Assembly (NCBI GenBank): GCA_964036195.1
Contig: OZ038459.1
Location: forward strand, 3,593,206 to 3,657,205
Reading direction: 5' to 3'
DNA from: Sphaerolaimus hirsutus
Taxonomy: Eukaryota; Nematoda; Chromadorea; Monhysterida; Sphaerolaimidae
Length of the DNA: 64,000 nucleotides
The notes under the pieces were generated by a model. It did not search any database. It had not been told where the DNA came from and saw only the letters and a program-made list of their open reading frames with translations. This document shows, piece after piece, positions 10,738-22,086 of this stretch; position 1 is the stretch's first letter, and each line of letters opens with the position of its first letter. The translations under genes and the position numbers were made by a program.

Positions 10738-11413
10738 TACATACACAGTGGCAATATCACAGTCTGTTGCCCTATACATACACACATGCGCTCTTACCAG
10801 TCAAGGAGGTGCGCTATACATACATGTGGGCGGTGTTGCGACATTCCGTGCGCAGAAATTAAGTCAACCAACCTTGTAGAGTTTCACGTCTGCCGAGTTT
10901 ACTCAGTTGGGCAAATGCATGCAGTGCATTGTTCTAATGGATTGTGAAATTGAATTTGAGCATTCACAATAAGATGTTTGAAGTTTCAAATAAACATCCA
11001 AAAAAATTGAACTCAATGTGAGCTGAGTTTTTATATCTACTGTATTTCCTTGAATTACCCTCTGGGGGTTTATTTTTTCAGAGTGGAAATTTTGAGAGGG
11101 AGGGTTAAACGAGGGGGGGGGGTTATTATATGGCCAGAAATTTTTTGAAATCCCAGTACTAAATTGTTGTCTGTAAGGTATGCAGCGTAACCCCATTTTG
11201 AGGGGGGTATTTCGAGGAAATATTGTATGTATTTACAATTTTGCTGCCATGAAAAACTCTCTGGGAGTGTCCTGAAAGACTGTCCGCATGCGCACAGAAT
11301 GTCGCAACACAGCCCGCATGTATGTATAGCGCACCTCCTTGACTGGTAAGAGCGCAGGTAAGGTGTGTGTATGTCTAGGGTAACAGACTGTGATATTGCC
11401 ACCTGTGTATGTA
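10738..11413. repeat. Foldback element with about 120-bp arms and a nested TIR element
   Basis: The left arm (TACACAGTGGCAATATCACAG, then TCTTACCAGTCAAGGAGGTG and GCGCTATACATACATG) is matched in reverse complement at 11,286-11,413 (GCGCACCTCCTTGACTGG, CTGTGATATTGCCAC). The interior holds a TATTTCGAGG-type TIR element at 11,038-11,228. Confidence 0.65.
11038..11228. mobile_element. TIR element, TATTTCGAGG family (short copy)
   Basis: Left end TACTGTATTTCCTTGAATTACC; right end GGTATTTCGAGGAAATATTGTA. The interior has the family words TTTTTCAGAGTGGAAATTTTGAG and GGGGGGTTATTATATGGCC. It is nested between the arms of the surrounding foldback. Confidence 0.65.
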
Positions 11414-11565
11414 AGGCCGGAATTAGAGCTCAGCGTCGATTCGACGTGAAATGATGACGTGAAATGTTGTCGTGAAATTAATTACACGAGTGTGGATCAT
11501 GCTACGGGTCTACAATTTTCTAAGGATAATATATGAATCAATACCTTAATCGTGTCCAATACTGA

Positions 11566-11799
11566 GTGTTATCAGCCACAACTAGAGCGAATTGAAAAAT
11601 TCAATTTTTATCATTTCACGTCATCATCATTTCACGTCAGAGTGTCAGGGAACAACTTGACATTTCACGTCAGACTTTTGCAAGCAATAGTCTGACGTGA
11701 AATGTCGAGTTGTTCCCTGACACTGTGACGTGAAATGATGATGACGTGAAATGATAAAAATTGAATTTTTCAATTCGCTCTAGTTGTGGCTGATAACAC
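11566..11799. repeat. Near-perfect 234-bp palindrome containing ACGTGAAATG motifs
   Basis: GTGTTATCAGCCACAACTAG at the left is matched by CTAGTTGTGGCTGATAACAC at the right. Complementarity continues almost without mismatch through TTTCACGTCATCATCATTTC and GGGAACAACT to an 11-base loop near 11,683. The word ACGTGAAATG occurs repeatedly inside, and again in direct orientation just upstream at 11,441-11,475. There is no coding capacity. It could be a small foldback transposon or a structured regulatory or dsRNA-forming site. Confidence 0.85.
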
Positions 11800-11971
11800 T
11801 CTCAAAATACGGTAACACTCATTGCAGAGTGTTCACTTCGATTCGCATAATGAAAATGGGCCGCGGCGGCGGCTTTCCTCAGTTGGAAAAATAATGCATG
11901 TTCTTGTAAATTTGCAACTGTGAGCGAGCGGCGAATGATAGCTTCATTACATTCGGATGCTAGCTGACGTT

Positions 11972-12913
11972 TAGTGATGTAAAGGCACCGGGGCACCGGT
12001 GTCCCGGTGCTGGGCACCGAAGGGCACCAGCACCGGTGCTGGTGCGGTGCCATTGCAATCTTCAGGGGTGCCCTGCCGGTGCCGGTGCCATTTTTTTCAG
12101 AATAGCACCGGTGCCGGTGCGGTGCGGTGCAATTTTTTTCCTGGTGCCAAAGGTGCTAGCACCAGGCCAAAGTAAAAGGCACCGGGAAAAGCACCGGCGA
12201 AGGCTTCATGTGCTGTGCAATTCTGTCCATAGTAAATATGTGCTTATTCATATTTTAAAAAACAGCAATATATTTACCCAACCGTTTTTTGGCTTATTTT
12301 GTAAACATCCCATCAAATAAATATACCTACTGTGAAATCCATTATACCCGATAAGTCATCTGATGAGCGAATCTAAAATTTTGTTGAATTTTAAATCATT
12401 TTTATATTTTATATTTGTTTTACTTTTTTGTTCAAAATTTGTTGTCTGTTTATGACAGCCATTTGTCCGTTCTCTGTACAGCAACAACTCTGATCAGTAG
12501 ACAATAGTGGCTATGGGCAATGTAGTGTATTAAATATTATATCTTTCATTTGTAATCACTGTAATTGCTTCATAAAAGTGATCGCCACATCATTCTGATC
12601 ATTTTAAGTGCTTAACCATCAAAATCGGTAGAAAATTCATGGAAATATGCACTTCCGAAGGTGTCGCCACTGAGAAACTGCCCGATATTTACTTCGGAAA
12701 TTCCAGCCCGGTGCGGTGCCTTTTGGTGCTAGCACCGGCAACCCGCCGGTACCCTTCGGTGCCGGTGCCATTTTTTCCTAATGGCACCGGTGCCGGTGCG
12801 GTGCGGTGCCATTTTCTGGCCGGTGCCCCAGGGTGCCAGGTGCCCTTTGCATGCGTTGGCAAAGGTGCCGGTGCGGTGCGGTGCCATTTTTCCCGGTGCC
12901 TTTAACATCACTA
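11972..12913. mobile_element. hAT-like element with GGTGCC arrays
   Basis: Left end TAGTGATGTAAAGGCACCGG; right end CCGGTGCCTTTAACATCACTA. The flanks are CTGACGTT (11,964-11,971) and CTGACGAT (12,914-12,921), an 8-bp duplication with one mismatch. Subterminal regions are arrays of CACCGGTGC/GGTGCCGGTGC. The centre (about 12,200-12,700) is AT-rich and non-coding. Confidence 0.78.
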
Positions 12914-12955
12914 CTGACGATGACATACGGAAATTGTCGAAAATACTAGAATGTC

Positions 12956-13367
12956 TACCGTATTTCCTCGAAATACGCCCCCTCGAAATACCCCCCTCAA
13001 AATGGGCACTATGAATTAATCGCAATTGAGTGTAACGAGAACGTCAATGGCAAAAGCTGCGGTTTATGACTCAGGCAATGCATAGCACACGTTAAAAACA
13101 ATGATTGTGTTAAGTTAGAGCATCGTTTATACCATCTACATACATATATAAGCCTGTAGACTCTTATACATAGTGGTTTTTGTTGCATACGATAATATTT
13201 ACGATATTAGTACTGGGAGTTCAAAAAAATTTTGGCGAAATAATTACCATCTAAAATTACCCCCCCCCCCCCCCCTCGAAATACCCCCCTCCCCCTCGAC
13301 TTATCCCGCTCAAAATTCTCACTCTGAAAAAATAAACCCCCTGGGGGTATTTCGAGGAGATACGGTA
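12956..13367. mobile_element. TIR element, TATTTCGAGG family
   Basis: Left end TACCGTATTTCCTCGAAATA; right end TATTTCGAGGAGATACGGTA. Subterminal C-rich or G-rich words repeat inward (CCCCCTCGAAATACCCCC). Ends of this type are bounded by TA, the expected duplication (see the empty site discussed under 41,560). Confidence 0.75.
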
Positions 13368-13699
13368 TGCATATTTCACGGTGGACGTCGGATAAAGAAT
13401 ATAGAAGAATGTAGTCGGAACAAATTTTAAAACTAAGTCGATTTTTTAAAGAAAAAAAAATTGAAATTCGAAGAAAATTTGTTGATAAAATCTAATAGTT
13501 TGATGGACTTTCAGAAATTAAATAAAAATACATGTTGATTCCTTACCATATACCATATTTCATGTCATAATTTTGCAACCATGGACAACTAAATACATAG
13601 ACATCAAGTCAGTAGAACAAAATAAATATCCAATTCACCATCTCAATATTTGTCAACTGGGCGACATGCAAAGCCTGGTCTATGTTTTCCACATGTTTC

Positions 13700-14650
13700 C
13701 AGAGTTGCTAAAAGGTACTCGAAAAACTAACTCGTTTACTCGAAAAATACGCGTACGCGAGTACGCGGTAAATACGTTAACATATACTTTAAAAAAAGTA
13801 ACGTACTCACATGTACGCGTACATTTTTACAGCATACGCATAAAGAAAATGTATTTTAAAACATTTAATATGGGATAAATTTATGAAGTATACCCGGCGG
13901 ACAGCACAGCTAGTATGAAAACCTACCATAATTTTATGAATAAAATCTTGTGATAACTTTCGTAATTGATTATTCCATAGTAAAAACGAAATATTATGAT
14001 GAAAAAATTGCATAATTTTTGGTCCATTATTCAGATGGGTTATGGTATGTTTCCATACTTAGTGTGATGTTCGCCGAGTATAAATACACTTATATGTGCA
14101 ATATTTTGCCAAAATACCCCCTCCCCCTGGCGGGGATTTGTTGAGTTGTTTCAAAGTGGAAATTTTGCGGGGAGTTAAAACGAGGGGGAGTATTTCAAGG
14201 AGAGGGGTTATTTTTCCGCCAGTATTTTTTGGAACTCCCAGTTTACACAGAACACAAACGACAGTTTTTGTCATGTACGTGCACTTTACACTCAATTTGG
14301 GGGTATTTCAAGGGGGTACTTACAGAAGTGAATGTACACCACTCGCACCACTTTTCGTCCATTTTTTCCGGCGAATTTTGAATCTCTGCGGACGCGCTTT
14401 TTTATTTACTTTTTTTATCTCATTTACGCAGGATTCATCTTGAAACCACGCTGGCGCCATTTTGGTGCCCCTTTAGGGTAGGACGCTGGGCGCCAAGGGC
14501 GCCGAGCGAAAAAATTTGTACTCACATTTACGCGTACGTATGAGTAAAAAAATGAGTATTTTACGTTTTCTATACTTTGCGGTGAGTAAAAAATAAATAC
14601 TTTATGTTTACGTATACTTTCAAAAAAGTTCAGTAATTCTAACAACTCTG
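13700..14650. mobile_element. hAT-like element, CAGAGTTGCTA ends, with nested fragments
   Basis: Left end CAGAGTTGCTAAAAGTAC-like; right end CAGTAATTCTAACAACTCTG. An exact 8-bp duplication, CATGTTTC, flanks it (13,692-13,699 and 14,651-14,658). Subterminal regions carry ACGCGTACGCGAGTACGCG-like words. The interior includes a fragment of the TATTTCGAGG family (about 14,100-14,335) and a GGCGCC fragment (about 14,447-14,515). A shorter relative lies at 55,248-55,716. Confidence 0.82.
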
Positions 14651-14963
14651 CATGTTTCCTGTTTTGACAAAGCTGAATGGCATCGCTGAAAGACATTCAT
14701 AAATATATATTGTGGCTGAAACGTCAAACGACAGCCACAAAATACAAATCTGAGGCTTCGTTTAAAGCCATCTCTAAACAGTATGGATGTGGCGCCTATC
14801 AAAAGCCCTGTGCTCATTTTACATCATGTCTATTTAACATTTTACTATAGAAGTAGTGTATCATGCTTTGAAGACAGTGTTTACATGGCCATGAAAAAAC
14901 ATTTGGGCTTTCAACATTCTGTTTGTCATGAAAATTTGAGTGATTTTTTGTTGGATACATTGG

Positions 14964-15203
14964 CCCTACACACACTAGTTTTCACATAATCCGATGTGAA
15001 AACAGAAATGGCAACATGGCGACATCCAACCTACTCTTTTTGTATGCTATATGTGTTTTACTTTTAAAATTTTAAAATTATAACTTTCATAAATGTAAAT
15101 TCCAATTCAAATAAAATAAAATCATTCAACCATGTTCATTTATTTCCATTTGAAAAAATTTCAGTTTTCACACGAAGTCATAGTGAAAACTAGTGTGTGT
15201 AGG
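14964..15203. repeat. Short TIR element with 21-bp perfect ends
   Basis: CCTACACACACTAGTTTTCAC at the left is exactly complementary to GTGAAAACTAGTGTGTGTAGG at the right. The interior is AT-rich and non-coding. The CACACTAGTTT word also occurs near 9,898, 33,842 and 52,612, so it belongs to a dispersed family. Confidence 0.7.
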
Positions 15204-15681
15204 CACATCGATCTCTACCCTTCTAGTTTAGAACAAACATAAATTTTCATAAATATCATAATCATACACAATAAGATAACATTGTTTTGTTTTCTGTGGT
15301 TGTCAGTTTTACTTGTTCTATGCAGCCACATTAATGAGGCAGTCTAGAACATTAAGCCCAAAAATGACCAACAACAAGAAAAATGTAATCAAATTGTGTA
15401 TGATTACATCATTTATGAAATTTTACATTAATCTTCCTCAGGCAAGAAGGTGATTGAGATCAAGGTGTATCACACAACATATCATTAATTTTCATGAGAA
15501 AAGGTTATTGTCCAATATTTTTGTTATCACATGTATATCACACTGCTTTTCAAAACACACTCATCACACTGCTTTATAAAAATATTGATCTCAATCAACC
15601 ACAGCAAAAAATGGGTGTGTGGATGCTTGGTGAAGCATTGGGAAGTGTCTTCATGCTGACACTTCCTGGTGCCTCACCAAG
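15204..15681. other. Left flank of the giant retrotransposon insertion
   Basis: AT-rich with no supported gene. Its last part (15,600-15,681: GGAAGTGTCTTCATG, ACACTTCCTGGTGCCTCACC) resembles the sequence resuming at 33,356, where GGCACTTCCACAC and GGAAGCATGCGGAAGC words recur. The retrotransposon therefore inserted into a pre-existing low-complexity repeat. Confidence 0.5.
15678..15681. other. Target-site duplication CAAG (left copy)
   Basis: CAAG directly abuts the TG of the LTR and is repeated after the CA of the other LTR at 33,352-33,355. Four bases fits a Ty3/gypsy-type integrase. Confidence 0.8.
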
Positions 15682-18330
15682 TGTCATGAATTTTCACCGG
15701 CTGCTTTTTTACTCAACCAAATTCCACTATGGCAAACTGCCAAGTTTTACCGATCTCACACCTACTCGTTGGATGAGCGACAAAGTAAGGCAACGGAAAA
15801 GCGACTACCGATTGAATTCGCAACGCACAATGGTGAATTCACCGAAGTGAATATCACAGGTGTACGCTACGTCAATTAAGTTAGCTTTTTAGCGAATGGC
15901 GTTTTTTATCAACGCACTAGCAATTAGTTGAATGTCTAATTTACACCAAGGGGTCCGAAGTTTTTAGAAGAGATTTTATTTTAGGTGATTTTTAGACTCA
16001 GAATTCACACATTCAGATAGAACACAGGGAACACACTGAGAGCGAGTTTCTAACCAGCGGCACAAAACCTTCGAAAAAACTCCAAGAAATGAAACCGAAG
16101 CAATTTCGACTGAATCGACCCCTACTCTAAATTACGGTACGCTTTTATACGCAACAACATAAGCCAAGTCCAGACAACACTTCCACATACCACGAGAAGC
16201 ATGCTTACAAACGATTTTACGGACACACGGAATTTTAAAACGGGCATACCTAAAATTATTCACGGCGTCAGTTTACAGGATACGTCGATCAACTACACAA
16301 AAACACAAAGAATTCACGCGCCAAAAATCGGGTTGGGAACAAGAGCGAGGATAAAAATAGAAGAATGAGAAAATGAACGAATGCGACAAGAATAAAAAGA
16401 ACAGGAAAAACACACGAGATACTGTAAAAACTTGTTTTAGCGCGAAAAAAATGGCGGGCGATTCAAATTTTACTCAGCGAACTCTACCGAAATCCCAAAA
16501 CCACCTCCACGAACGGGGAAACACACGGCGATAAGCGAAACAAATAAGCACGCGAACAATAATCCCATCAGCAAAAAGAGCGTATAGTAAAGGAAAATGA
16601 CGTTGATATCCAAAGCGTAAGAAGCACACATATTATTAATGCACAACGAAAAAATGTCGTAAGTGGGATAATCCATGATGAGATTAGGATACCGGTAAGG
16701 CGAACGAAATTAACTTTCACACTGACTGTCAAGGAAAAAATGAATTACGGTACCGTTTTAAAGACGCTTAGCGGAAATTCCACCAGAGTGATAAAATAAA
16801 TACGCACTCAAATCAGATCACATTTCCACTTATCAAAATATTCGGGGAAAAAACAGGAAAAACAAGCGGCTTATTATTTCATCTCTTTGTATAATAAAGA
16901 TCAACCACAACATTTGCATAAATTCCTAAATATCCAAATGTCAAGTTATCAGTTTTCTAGGGGAAAGGGAAATACAAAAAAAAATCAATCTAGGATTAGG
17001 TAGATAAAAAAAATAGCGAAGTTGCAAACGTAAAATCAAATAAAAATTAACATACTCGAGTTTTACCTATTCCCTACCAAACCTAAAGTTAAAATGAATA
17101 TGAAGTCGGTATAACGCTTAATAAAAATACGAACGCAAATGATTGGCAACTTGAAAGTTTATAAATTTCAATCTTTTTAGCTCAAGTGCATGTTTAGATT
17201 GCATGACTTTTTTAGAAGTTCGAAACTGAACAACCTCTAAGTGAATCCACTGCCACATGCCAAAACGCAACAGCCATTAACTACCGAAGACACTTATCTC
17301 TAGAAAATGACCACTCTCGCTGCTACACCACTCATTCTGCTACCAGAATGTTAATTAGTTAGCCACGGCTTTTTGATCCCATACGCACTGTGCAAAAACC
17401 ACACCCCGAAAATACCGAACTACTCAATTCACTCAAAAATAAGTACACTTGTCACTGTATGGGTGCTTGTTTCGATGAGATCGGCGGACTGGGCTGTTCT
17501 CACAACAAGCCAAGGGAGTAGGCATTTAGACATGAGATCATGCCTGTCGAGTTAGACTCGATTCTTTTAATTACCTCTCATTTTCAACACCAATCATCAC
17601 CGCACCTCTATAATCAGTGTACTTTTGTAAAATCGCTTGTAAGTTAACTTTTGTTTCTCAATTCGGAAATGCAGAAATGCACAGTACATACTAGATCAAT
17701 AGCCACGGCCGTCACTTCAAAAAATGCAGCGAAAGTTGGCCAAAATTCAACCTATGTGCCCTCAGTTATCACTGACCATTCACGCACTACGACACGTAAC
17801 TGCAGCGTCACTCTTTTTACTTAGAAAAAATAAATGAAACTTTGTTATGCAATCTAAACTGCTAATAGAAATAGAAAAAATACTTTTAAATTAAACTGTC
17901 ACAATTAAAATTGTTGCCAATTCACTTGTCTCACTTTCTTAAAAAAAAACTACCTAATTAACTAAAAAAAATTCTAAACAAATAAAAACAATTATTTACA
18001 TCACAGCGTCAACTTTGTGTCAGATCCTCAATACCTCCAATCCTTTCCTTGGCCAAAAAGACACACATAACACAATGGGGCACCGGAAAAACGGAAATGC
18101 ACGTTGCCACGTTGCCAACGTAGCGCAGCGACGTAGCCGAAAACGTCAACGCCACGTTCGCCCACCGAATCGCCCAAAACCAACGTCGAAGTAGAACTGA
18201 AATGTTTAAATTATTGTAAGCTCGGAAGTGTAAACAACCCTCTACATAAATTCGTTAAGTGAACTATATATACATTTACGCTTAAAATTTTTGAAATTTT
18301 ACAATTTTTGGACACCCACTTTTGCTCACA
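15682..18330 (-). repeat. 3' LTR (2,649 bp)
   Basis: Begins TG and ends CA on both strands. It is essentially identical to 30,703-33,351. Differences seen by eye lie at about 16,006, 16,592, 16,630, 16,648, 16,775 and 17,282. In the element's orientation it contains a TATATATA-type box near 18,268, a TTTTTCCGGTGCCCCA motif near 18,082, a 68-codon hydrophobic frame (16,676-16,470) and an AATAAA near 15,978. Confidence 0.93.
16470..16676 (-). CDS. Small hydrophobic ORF inside the LTR (3' copy)
   Basis: An ATG-initiated 68-codon frame on the element's sense strand, with a long hydrophobic centre (VIFLYYTLFLLMGLLFACLF and beyond) that would form one or two membrane helices, then a short Gly-rich tail. 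The ATG is preceded by TTACCGGTATCCTA, close to the CCGGTATCCTA before the Gag ATG. Three of the six LTR substitutions fall in this 207-bp frame and all change residues, so there is no sign of purifying selection. It may encode an accessory peptide or be chance. Confidence 0.35.
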   Translation of the reverse strand: MDYPTYDIFSLCINNMCASYALDINVIFLYYTLFLLMGLLFACLFVSLIAVCFPVRGGGFGISVEFAE

Positions 18331-18631
18331 AACTCCACCAGCCATACATTTTACCTTCCGGCTAAAATCGAAACACAGCAAAACTATTAAAGAAACGAAT
18401 TGAAATAAATTCCCGTTTTTTAAAAACTATTTAAACCAATTTTAAATTTATTAACAACCATTACGCATTTTTCCACACTTTGTTGAAAACACAAAAAACT
18501 TTTGAACCGGTAAAACTCAATGAAAATTCAATTTTCAATTCAACAAAAGCTCAATTCTACTGGTAAAACGTTTCCTCAACAAAAACGACTAAAAACAAAA
18601 ACAAAAAAATTCCTGTACACCTAAATTACCA
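18331..18631 (-). other. Untranslated stretch between helicase stop and 3' LTR
   Basis: About 300 bp, AT-rich, without a frame. A polypurine tract would be expected just before the LTR. Only a short purine stretch (GGTGGAG on the minus strand) is visible, which is weak for a Ty3/gypsy element. Confidence 0.45.
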
Positions 18632-20701
18632 TTACTCCGCTTCCATCTCCTCCTCTGGCTCCAAACCTGCCAAAGTTGGAGTCACTGGCGGGGGCGGACT
18701 CTGTTCCTCTTGCGGTGGCGGTGACGCGCCAACTACAACAACCTGAACAGGTTGCTGCAGCTGCTGTGCGGCCACTTCCTCAGGCTGCTCCTGTTCCTGC
18801 TCATCTTCCTGCATGGGCTCAACTTCATTGGCCTCTTCCTGGATGGCGTCCATTTGTCTTAGCATCTGCCGGTCTGGATTCGTGGACTGTTGTTGTCGCT
18901 CGGCGTCCAGCTCGGTGTTCAACTCGCCCGCCATTTGAATTAACTCATCCAATTTTTCTCCAATGATTGCATTGTTGGCCTCTTCAGTATCTGGCTCTGG
19001 TTCTTGCTCTTGCCGTTGACCTTCCATTGCCGGTTCCTGCTGTTGAGCACCTTGTTCACTCTGCTCTTGTTCCACCTCCATCACCTCCTCCTCCGGGAGC
19101 GTTTTCTGTTGATGTGCTGGCACGGGCGGCGCGCGTTCCGACTCCGAAGCCGAATCGGTTTCACTCGAACCCGACGAAGAACTAGAGGAAGAGGAAGAAC
19201 TCGACGAGGGAGAACGACGGCGACCGCGATGTCGACGCCGAGACCGAGAACAACTCGCCTTTTCCTCCGCGCGCGGCTGCACTTCCTCTGGCTCCGCCTC
19301 CTGCTCTTCTTCCGGCGGTAACATTTGCACGTCTGGGGAATCGGGAGCGGCAACGCTAGCATCGGGCTGAGGGGACGCTCGCTGTTCGCTCACATCCACC
19401 TCCTGGACTTCTTCCGGCGGAGGAACCTCGTTTTCTTCTTCTTCTTGCACTGGCGGCGCGGGTTCTTGCAGATCGACCGGGGCACGTCTCCAGTGCCTCA
19501 AAAAACTAGCCAACGGGTCACTTTCCCACAAATGCCGCTCATGGTACGCAAAAACGCGTCCCTTTCCTAATTCCACTGCCACAAAACGCCAGAAAAACTC
19601 GGAGTGCAGCACGGTAGCGGCGTTCATGATCACGACTCTGGCCGTTTTGGCGCGAGACGTGGCCACGTTGCACCGCTCCGGCATCGCCAAAAAGCCAATT
19701 CTGTCCATCACATCGCGCTCGCGCTGCGACGGGTGCCCAGTAGCGTCCACTCGCGGCACGCTACCCCTCACACATGACACAATCACCACGTGCGCTTCAC
19801 GAGCTTGCGCTCGATCAGCAGTGATGACTTTTTTCCGCCAAAACGCTGGGGTCGCTAAATAGCCAGGGAACCCCTCTCCCCCTAACAACTGCGCCCAGCT
19901 CAATCGCACCAATTCGTCAATCACTCTTCTCTCCTGCGCTGAATAGAAACACACAACCAGCAGCGAATCGGCGCTTTCTAAATCACTCCACGGAACGACA
20001 TTCTCGCCCTCGCTGTTCAGCGCCAAAATGACAAATTGCTGCACAACGCGCACCACAATGTCCACTTCCGCCAAATTTTTAACAGACACGCCCTTGCTCA
20101 TTTCGAAACCCATGTGCACGATCACAGAAGACAAAGGCACCTGATCGGCACCGCAAGCCATGAGCGGCAAAGTATCTCGCCACTGACTGTATTCGTGGAA
20201 CGATCGGCCATCGTACGCAGCGATTTGGCCATTGTACGCAGCGACAGAATTCGCTTGAATCAGCGCGTCGTGGCCGCGGAAAACAGTCTCGAGCTTCAGA
20301 ATTGGGCACAGCACACCTTCCACCAACCTGTTGATCAGCGATGGATCAGGTTTCAGGATCGGGGCGATCCATGAATGCGGCCTGACCATTCGGGTCAACT
20401 GTTTGCTATCGCCAAACAAAAGCACCAAGCCATTGTGGGGGAGTCGAGCGTTTGAAACAGCGCCAAAAATGGCAGTTTCATCCGCCAGTGACGCCTCGTC
20501 CACAAACACCGCGGCATATTTCAAAACTTGCAGTCGCTTATCGCGCGATGAATCCAAGGTCACATGGACTTGGCCGGGCTGCAGCACATTCAACACCACC
20601 TTATGCAACCTAGTAGCCACCCTTACGAGGCGTCGCATTTCGCGCTTGTAAATTTTACCCCACACCTGATTGTCATCGACAAAGCCAGCCGCGGCCCCCA
20701 C
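18632..20701 (-). CDS. Helicase, C-terminal segment: SF1 motifs II-VI plus acidic Ser/Arg-rich tail
   Basis: The C-terminal two thirds of an Upf1/Mov10-like superfamily 1 helicase. Numbered from the start of this open segment: motif II VFVDEAS (DEAS, 68-71); motif III LLFGDSKQL (97-102); ETVFRGHDALI (about 138-148), equivalent to the QYRM region; an LLVVCFYSAQ segment (about 247-256); motif V region ITADRAQAREAHVVIVSCVR (about 293-312); and motif VI RCNVATSRAK. Spacing and wording (SCVR, GFL, NVA-SRAK) match the AAA_11/AAA_12 type that unwinds RNA or RNA-DNA duplexes. After about residue 400 comes a 290-residue tail rich in Glu, Pro and Gln with an SRSRRRHRGRRR patch and a run of 12 serines. 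Walker A lies in the preceding segment in another frame. This segment's first codon is GTG within a G5 run, so it is not an independent start. Confidence 0.9.
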   Translation of the reverse strand: MGAAAGFVDDNQVWGKIYKREMRRLVRVATRLHKVVLNVLQPGQVHVTLDSSRDKRLQVLKYAAVFVDEASLADETAIFGAVSNARLPHNGLVLLFGDSKQLTRMVRPHSWIAPILKPDPSLINRLVEGVLCPILKLETVFRGHDALIQANSVAAYNGQIAAYDGRSFHEYSQWRDTLPLMACGADQVPLSSVIVHMGFEMSKGVSVKNLAEVDIVVRVVQQFVILALNSEGENVVPWSDLESADSLLVVCFYSAQERRVIDELVRLSWAQLLGGEGFPGYLATPAFWRKKVITADRAQAREAHVVIVSCVRGSVPRVDATGHPSQRERDVMDRIGFLAMPERCNVATSRAKTARVVIMNAATVLHSEFFWRFVAVELGKGRVFAYHERHLWESDPLASFLRHWRRAPVDLQEPAPPVQEEEENEVPPPEEVQEVDVSEQRASPQPDASVAAPDSPDVQMLPPEEEQEAEPEEVQPRAEEKASCSRSRRRHRGRRRSPSSSSSSSSSSSSGSSETDSASESERAPPVPAHQQKTLPEEEVMEVEQEQSEQGAQQQEPAMEGQRQEQEPEPDTEEANNAIIGEKLDELIQMAGELNTELDAERQQQSTNPDRQMLRQMDAIQEEANEVEPMQEDEQEQEQPEEVAAQQLQQPVQVVVVGASPPPQEEQSPPPPVTPTLAGLEPEEEMEAE

Positions 20702-22086
20702 GCCTGCACGCCTTCCTCTTGACCATCGTCCAGTGGCACCAAATCATCCTCGTCGTCTTTGTCGATGGACAAACGAACCAAAGGCAACTGCGACCGAATG
20801 GCTTCGAAAATGTCGGCGGGATGCTGATTGTTCGCGATGATCTCGTTCAAAGTGTCACAAATATGGCGTTGAGCGGTAAAGCGTTCATAAGCAGTTAGCC
20901 AGTGGTCATTCAATCGAATCACATGCATGGGCATATTTTGCGCGATCAAGTTCAACAGCGGCAATTGCTGGAGCGTCATATCGACGTAGCGATCGTCAAC
21001 TTCCAACAACGGACTCAGCACGCGAATCGCGAAAGCAGCGCGCACTTGACAAAAACGCGCATAGCCAGGTGTTTCAAAATTCGGTTTGTTATCCATCGCA
21101 GTCCACGTCTCCCTACTGCGCAGCAAAACTTCCACGACCCTTTCCAAAGTAGGCAGACCGATGTCCGCCAAACTTTGCAACGATCGTCTAGCAGACTCAT
21201 CAGCGGCCGAATTCACACTGCAAGTAATCATTGTGGAGTGGTAAAGCGCATTTTTGTTTGCATCAGAGGGCAATTCCCTCTTCAGCGGGTTCGGCGGGTC
21301 ATTTTTCTCAGTAAATTTGAACGCAACCGCGTACGCACACTGACTTTGCACAGTCGTTTTACCAGAACCGAATGGTGAATCACACATCAACAATAGCGGC
21401 GCAGTTTTTCGCACAGACTTGATAACTGACGCAATCACACGCCCCTGGCCCTCCTGCGGCCGAAAATCACCCTGATGCGCTTGCAATAAGTCTTCGCATG
21501 TGCCTCTGCGCACCTCAGCATACAACCCGTCAGCCTCAATTTTTTCGAGCGTGCGCTGCCAATCAGTCTCAACTTGGTTCAACTGCTTGTGCAGCACTAC
21601 CGCCATTTTGACCTGGTCTTCCACAGCGAGCATTCCGGTGTTGCTCTCGGTTGGCCGGTAACCACTAGGCCCCATTATGCACAACCGCTCCAAAATTTCC
21701 ATGCAGCCATTGTAGCTAGGCGACAAAGCGGAACCGCGCACCATGTAATCGCAATTGGGCAGCAAATGCGGCGACAGCGCCTGCGGCACCAACACATCCG
21801 GTTTGGCGACCAGCTGCACCGCCTCGGCAGTGATGTCGGCGCTGACCGTGCGTAAATTTATTTGCGGGCGGCCAGTCAGAGCACGCTCTTCCCCCCGGGG
21901 ATCAGCTTCGACGATTTGTAGCGACGACATGGGCGAAGTAAAATTCAACATGTAGCCCTGCGCCTTATTCCTGTGCCACTCGGCCGTGTCGCGCATCGCA
22001 GCAGCTGGATTCAAATGCACGCGCTCCCACCTAATTATCGCAATTAATCCCCGCGGCCCATTTTGCCAAGTCACCTGCGCGCGCAC
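20623..22086 (-). CDS. Helicase, central segment with Walker A
   Basis: A 487-codon open segment between, and overlapping, the N- and C-terminal helicase segments but in a different frame. Residues about 235-245 read CDSPFGSGKTT, a Walker A (motif I) loop. QEGQGRVIASVIKS just before it resembles the Q-motif helix of Upf1-like helicases. The sequence then continues toward motif II, which is found only in the next segment. The split lies between motifs I and II, so neither segment alone would be an active ATPase. The overlap with the next segment (20,701-20,623) contains a five-G run at 20,695-20,699; one base difference there would join the frames. The overlap with the previous segment contains a GCGCGCGC run at about 22,075-22,084. 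Confidence 0.85.
   Translation of the reverse strand: MRAQVTWQNGPRGLIAIIRWERVHLNPAAAMRDTAEWHRNKAQGYMLNFTSPMSSLQIVEADPRGEERALTGRPQINLRTVSADITAEAVQLVAKPDVLVPQALSPHLLPNCDYMVRGSALSPSYNGCMEILERLCIMGPSGYRPTESNTGMLAVEDQVKMAVVLHKQLNQVETDWQRTLEKIEADGLYAEVRRGTCEDLLQAHQGDFRPQEGQGRVIASVIKSVRKTAPLLLMCDSPFGSGKTTVQSQCAYAVAFKFTEKNDPPNPLKRELPSDANKNALYHSTMITCSVNSAADESARRSLQSLADIGLPTLERVVEVLLRSRETWTAMDNKPNFETPGYARFCQVRAAFAIRVLSPLLEVDDRYVDMTLQQLPLLNLIAQNMPMHVIRLNDHWLTAYERFTAQRHICDTLNEIIANNQHPADIFEAIRSQLPLVRLSIDKDDEDDLVPLDDGQEEGVQAWGPRLALSMTIRCGVKFTSAKCDAS

Noticed and set aside
20902-21378. Plus-strand 158-codon frame and similar frames across 18.6-30.9 kb
   Set aside because: Shadows of the minus-strand helicase and gag-pol coding sequence.
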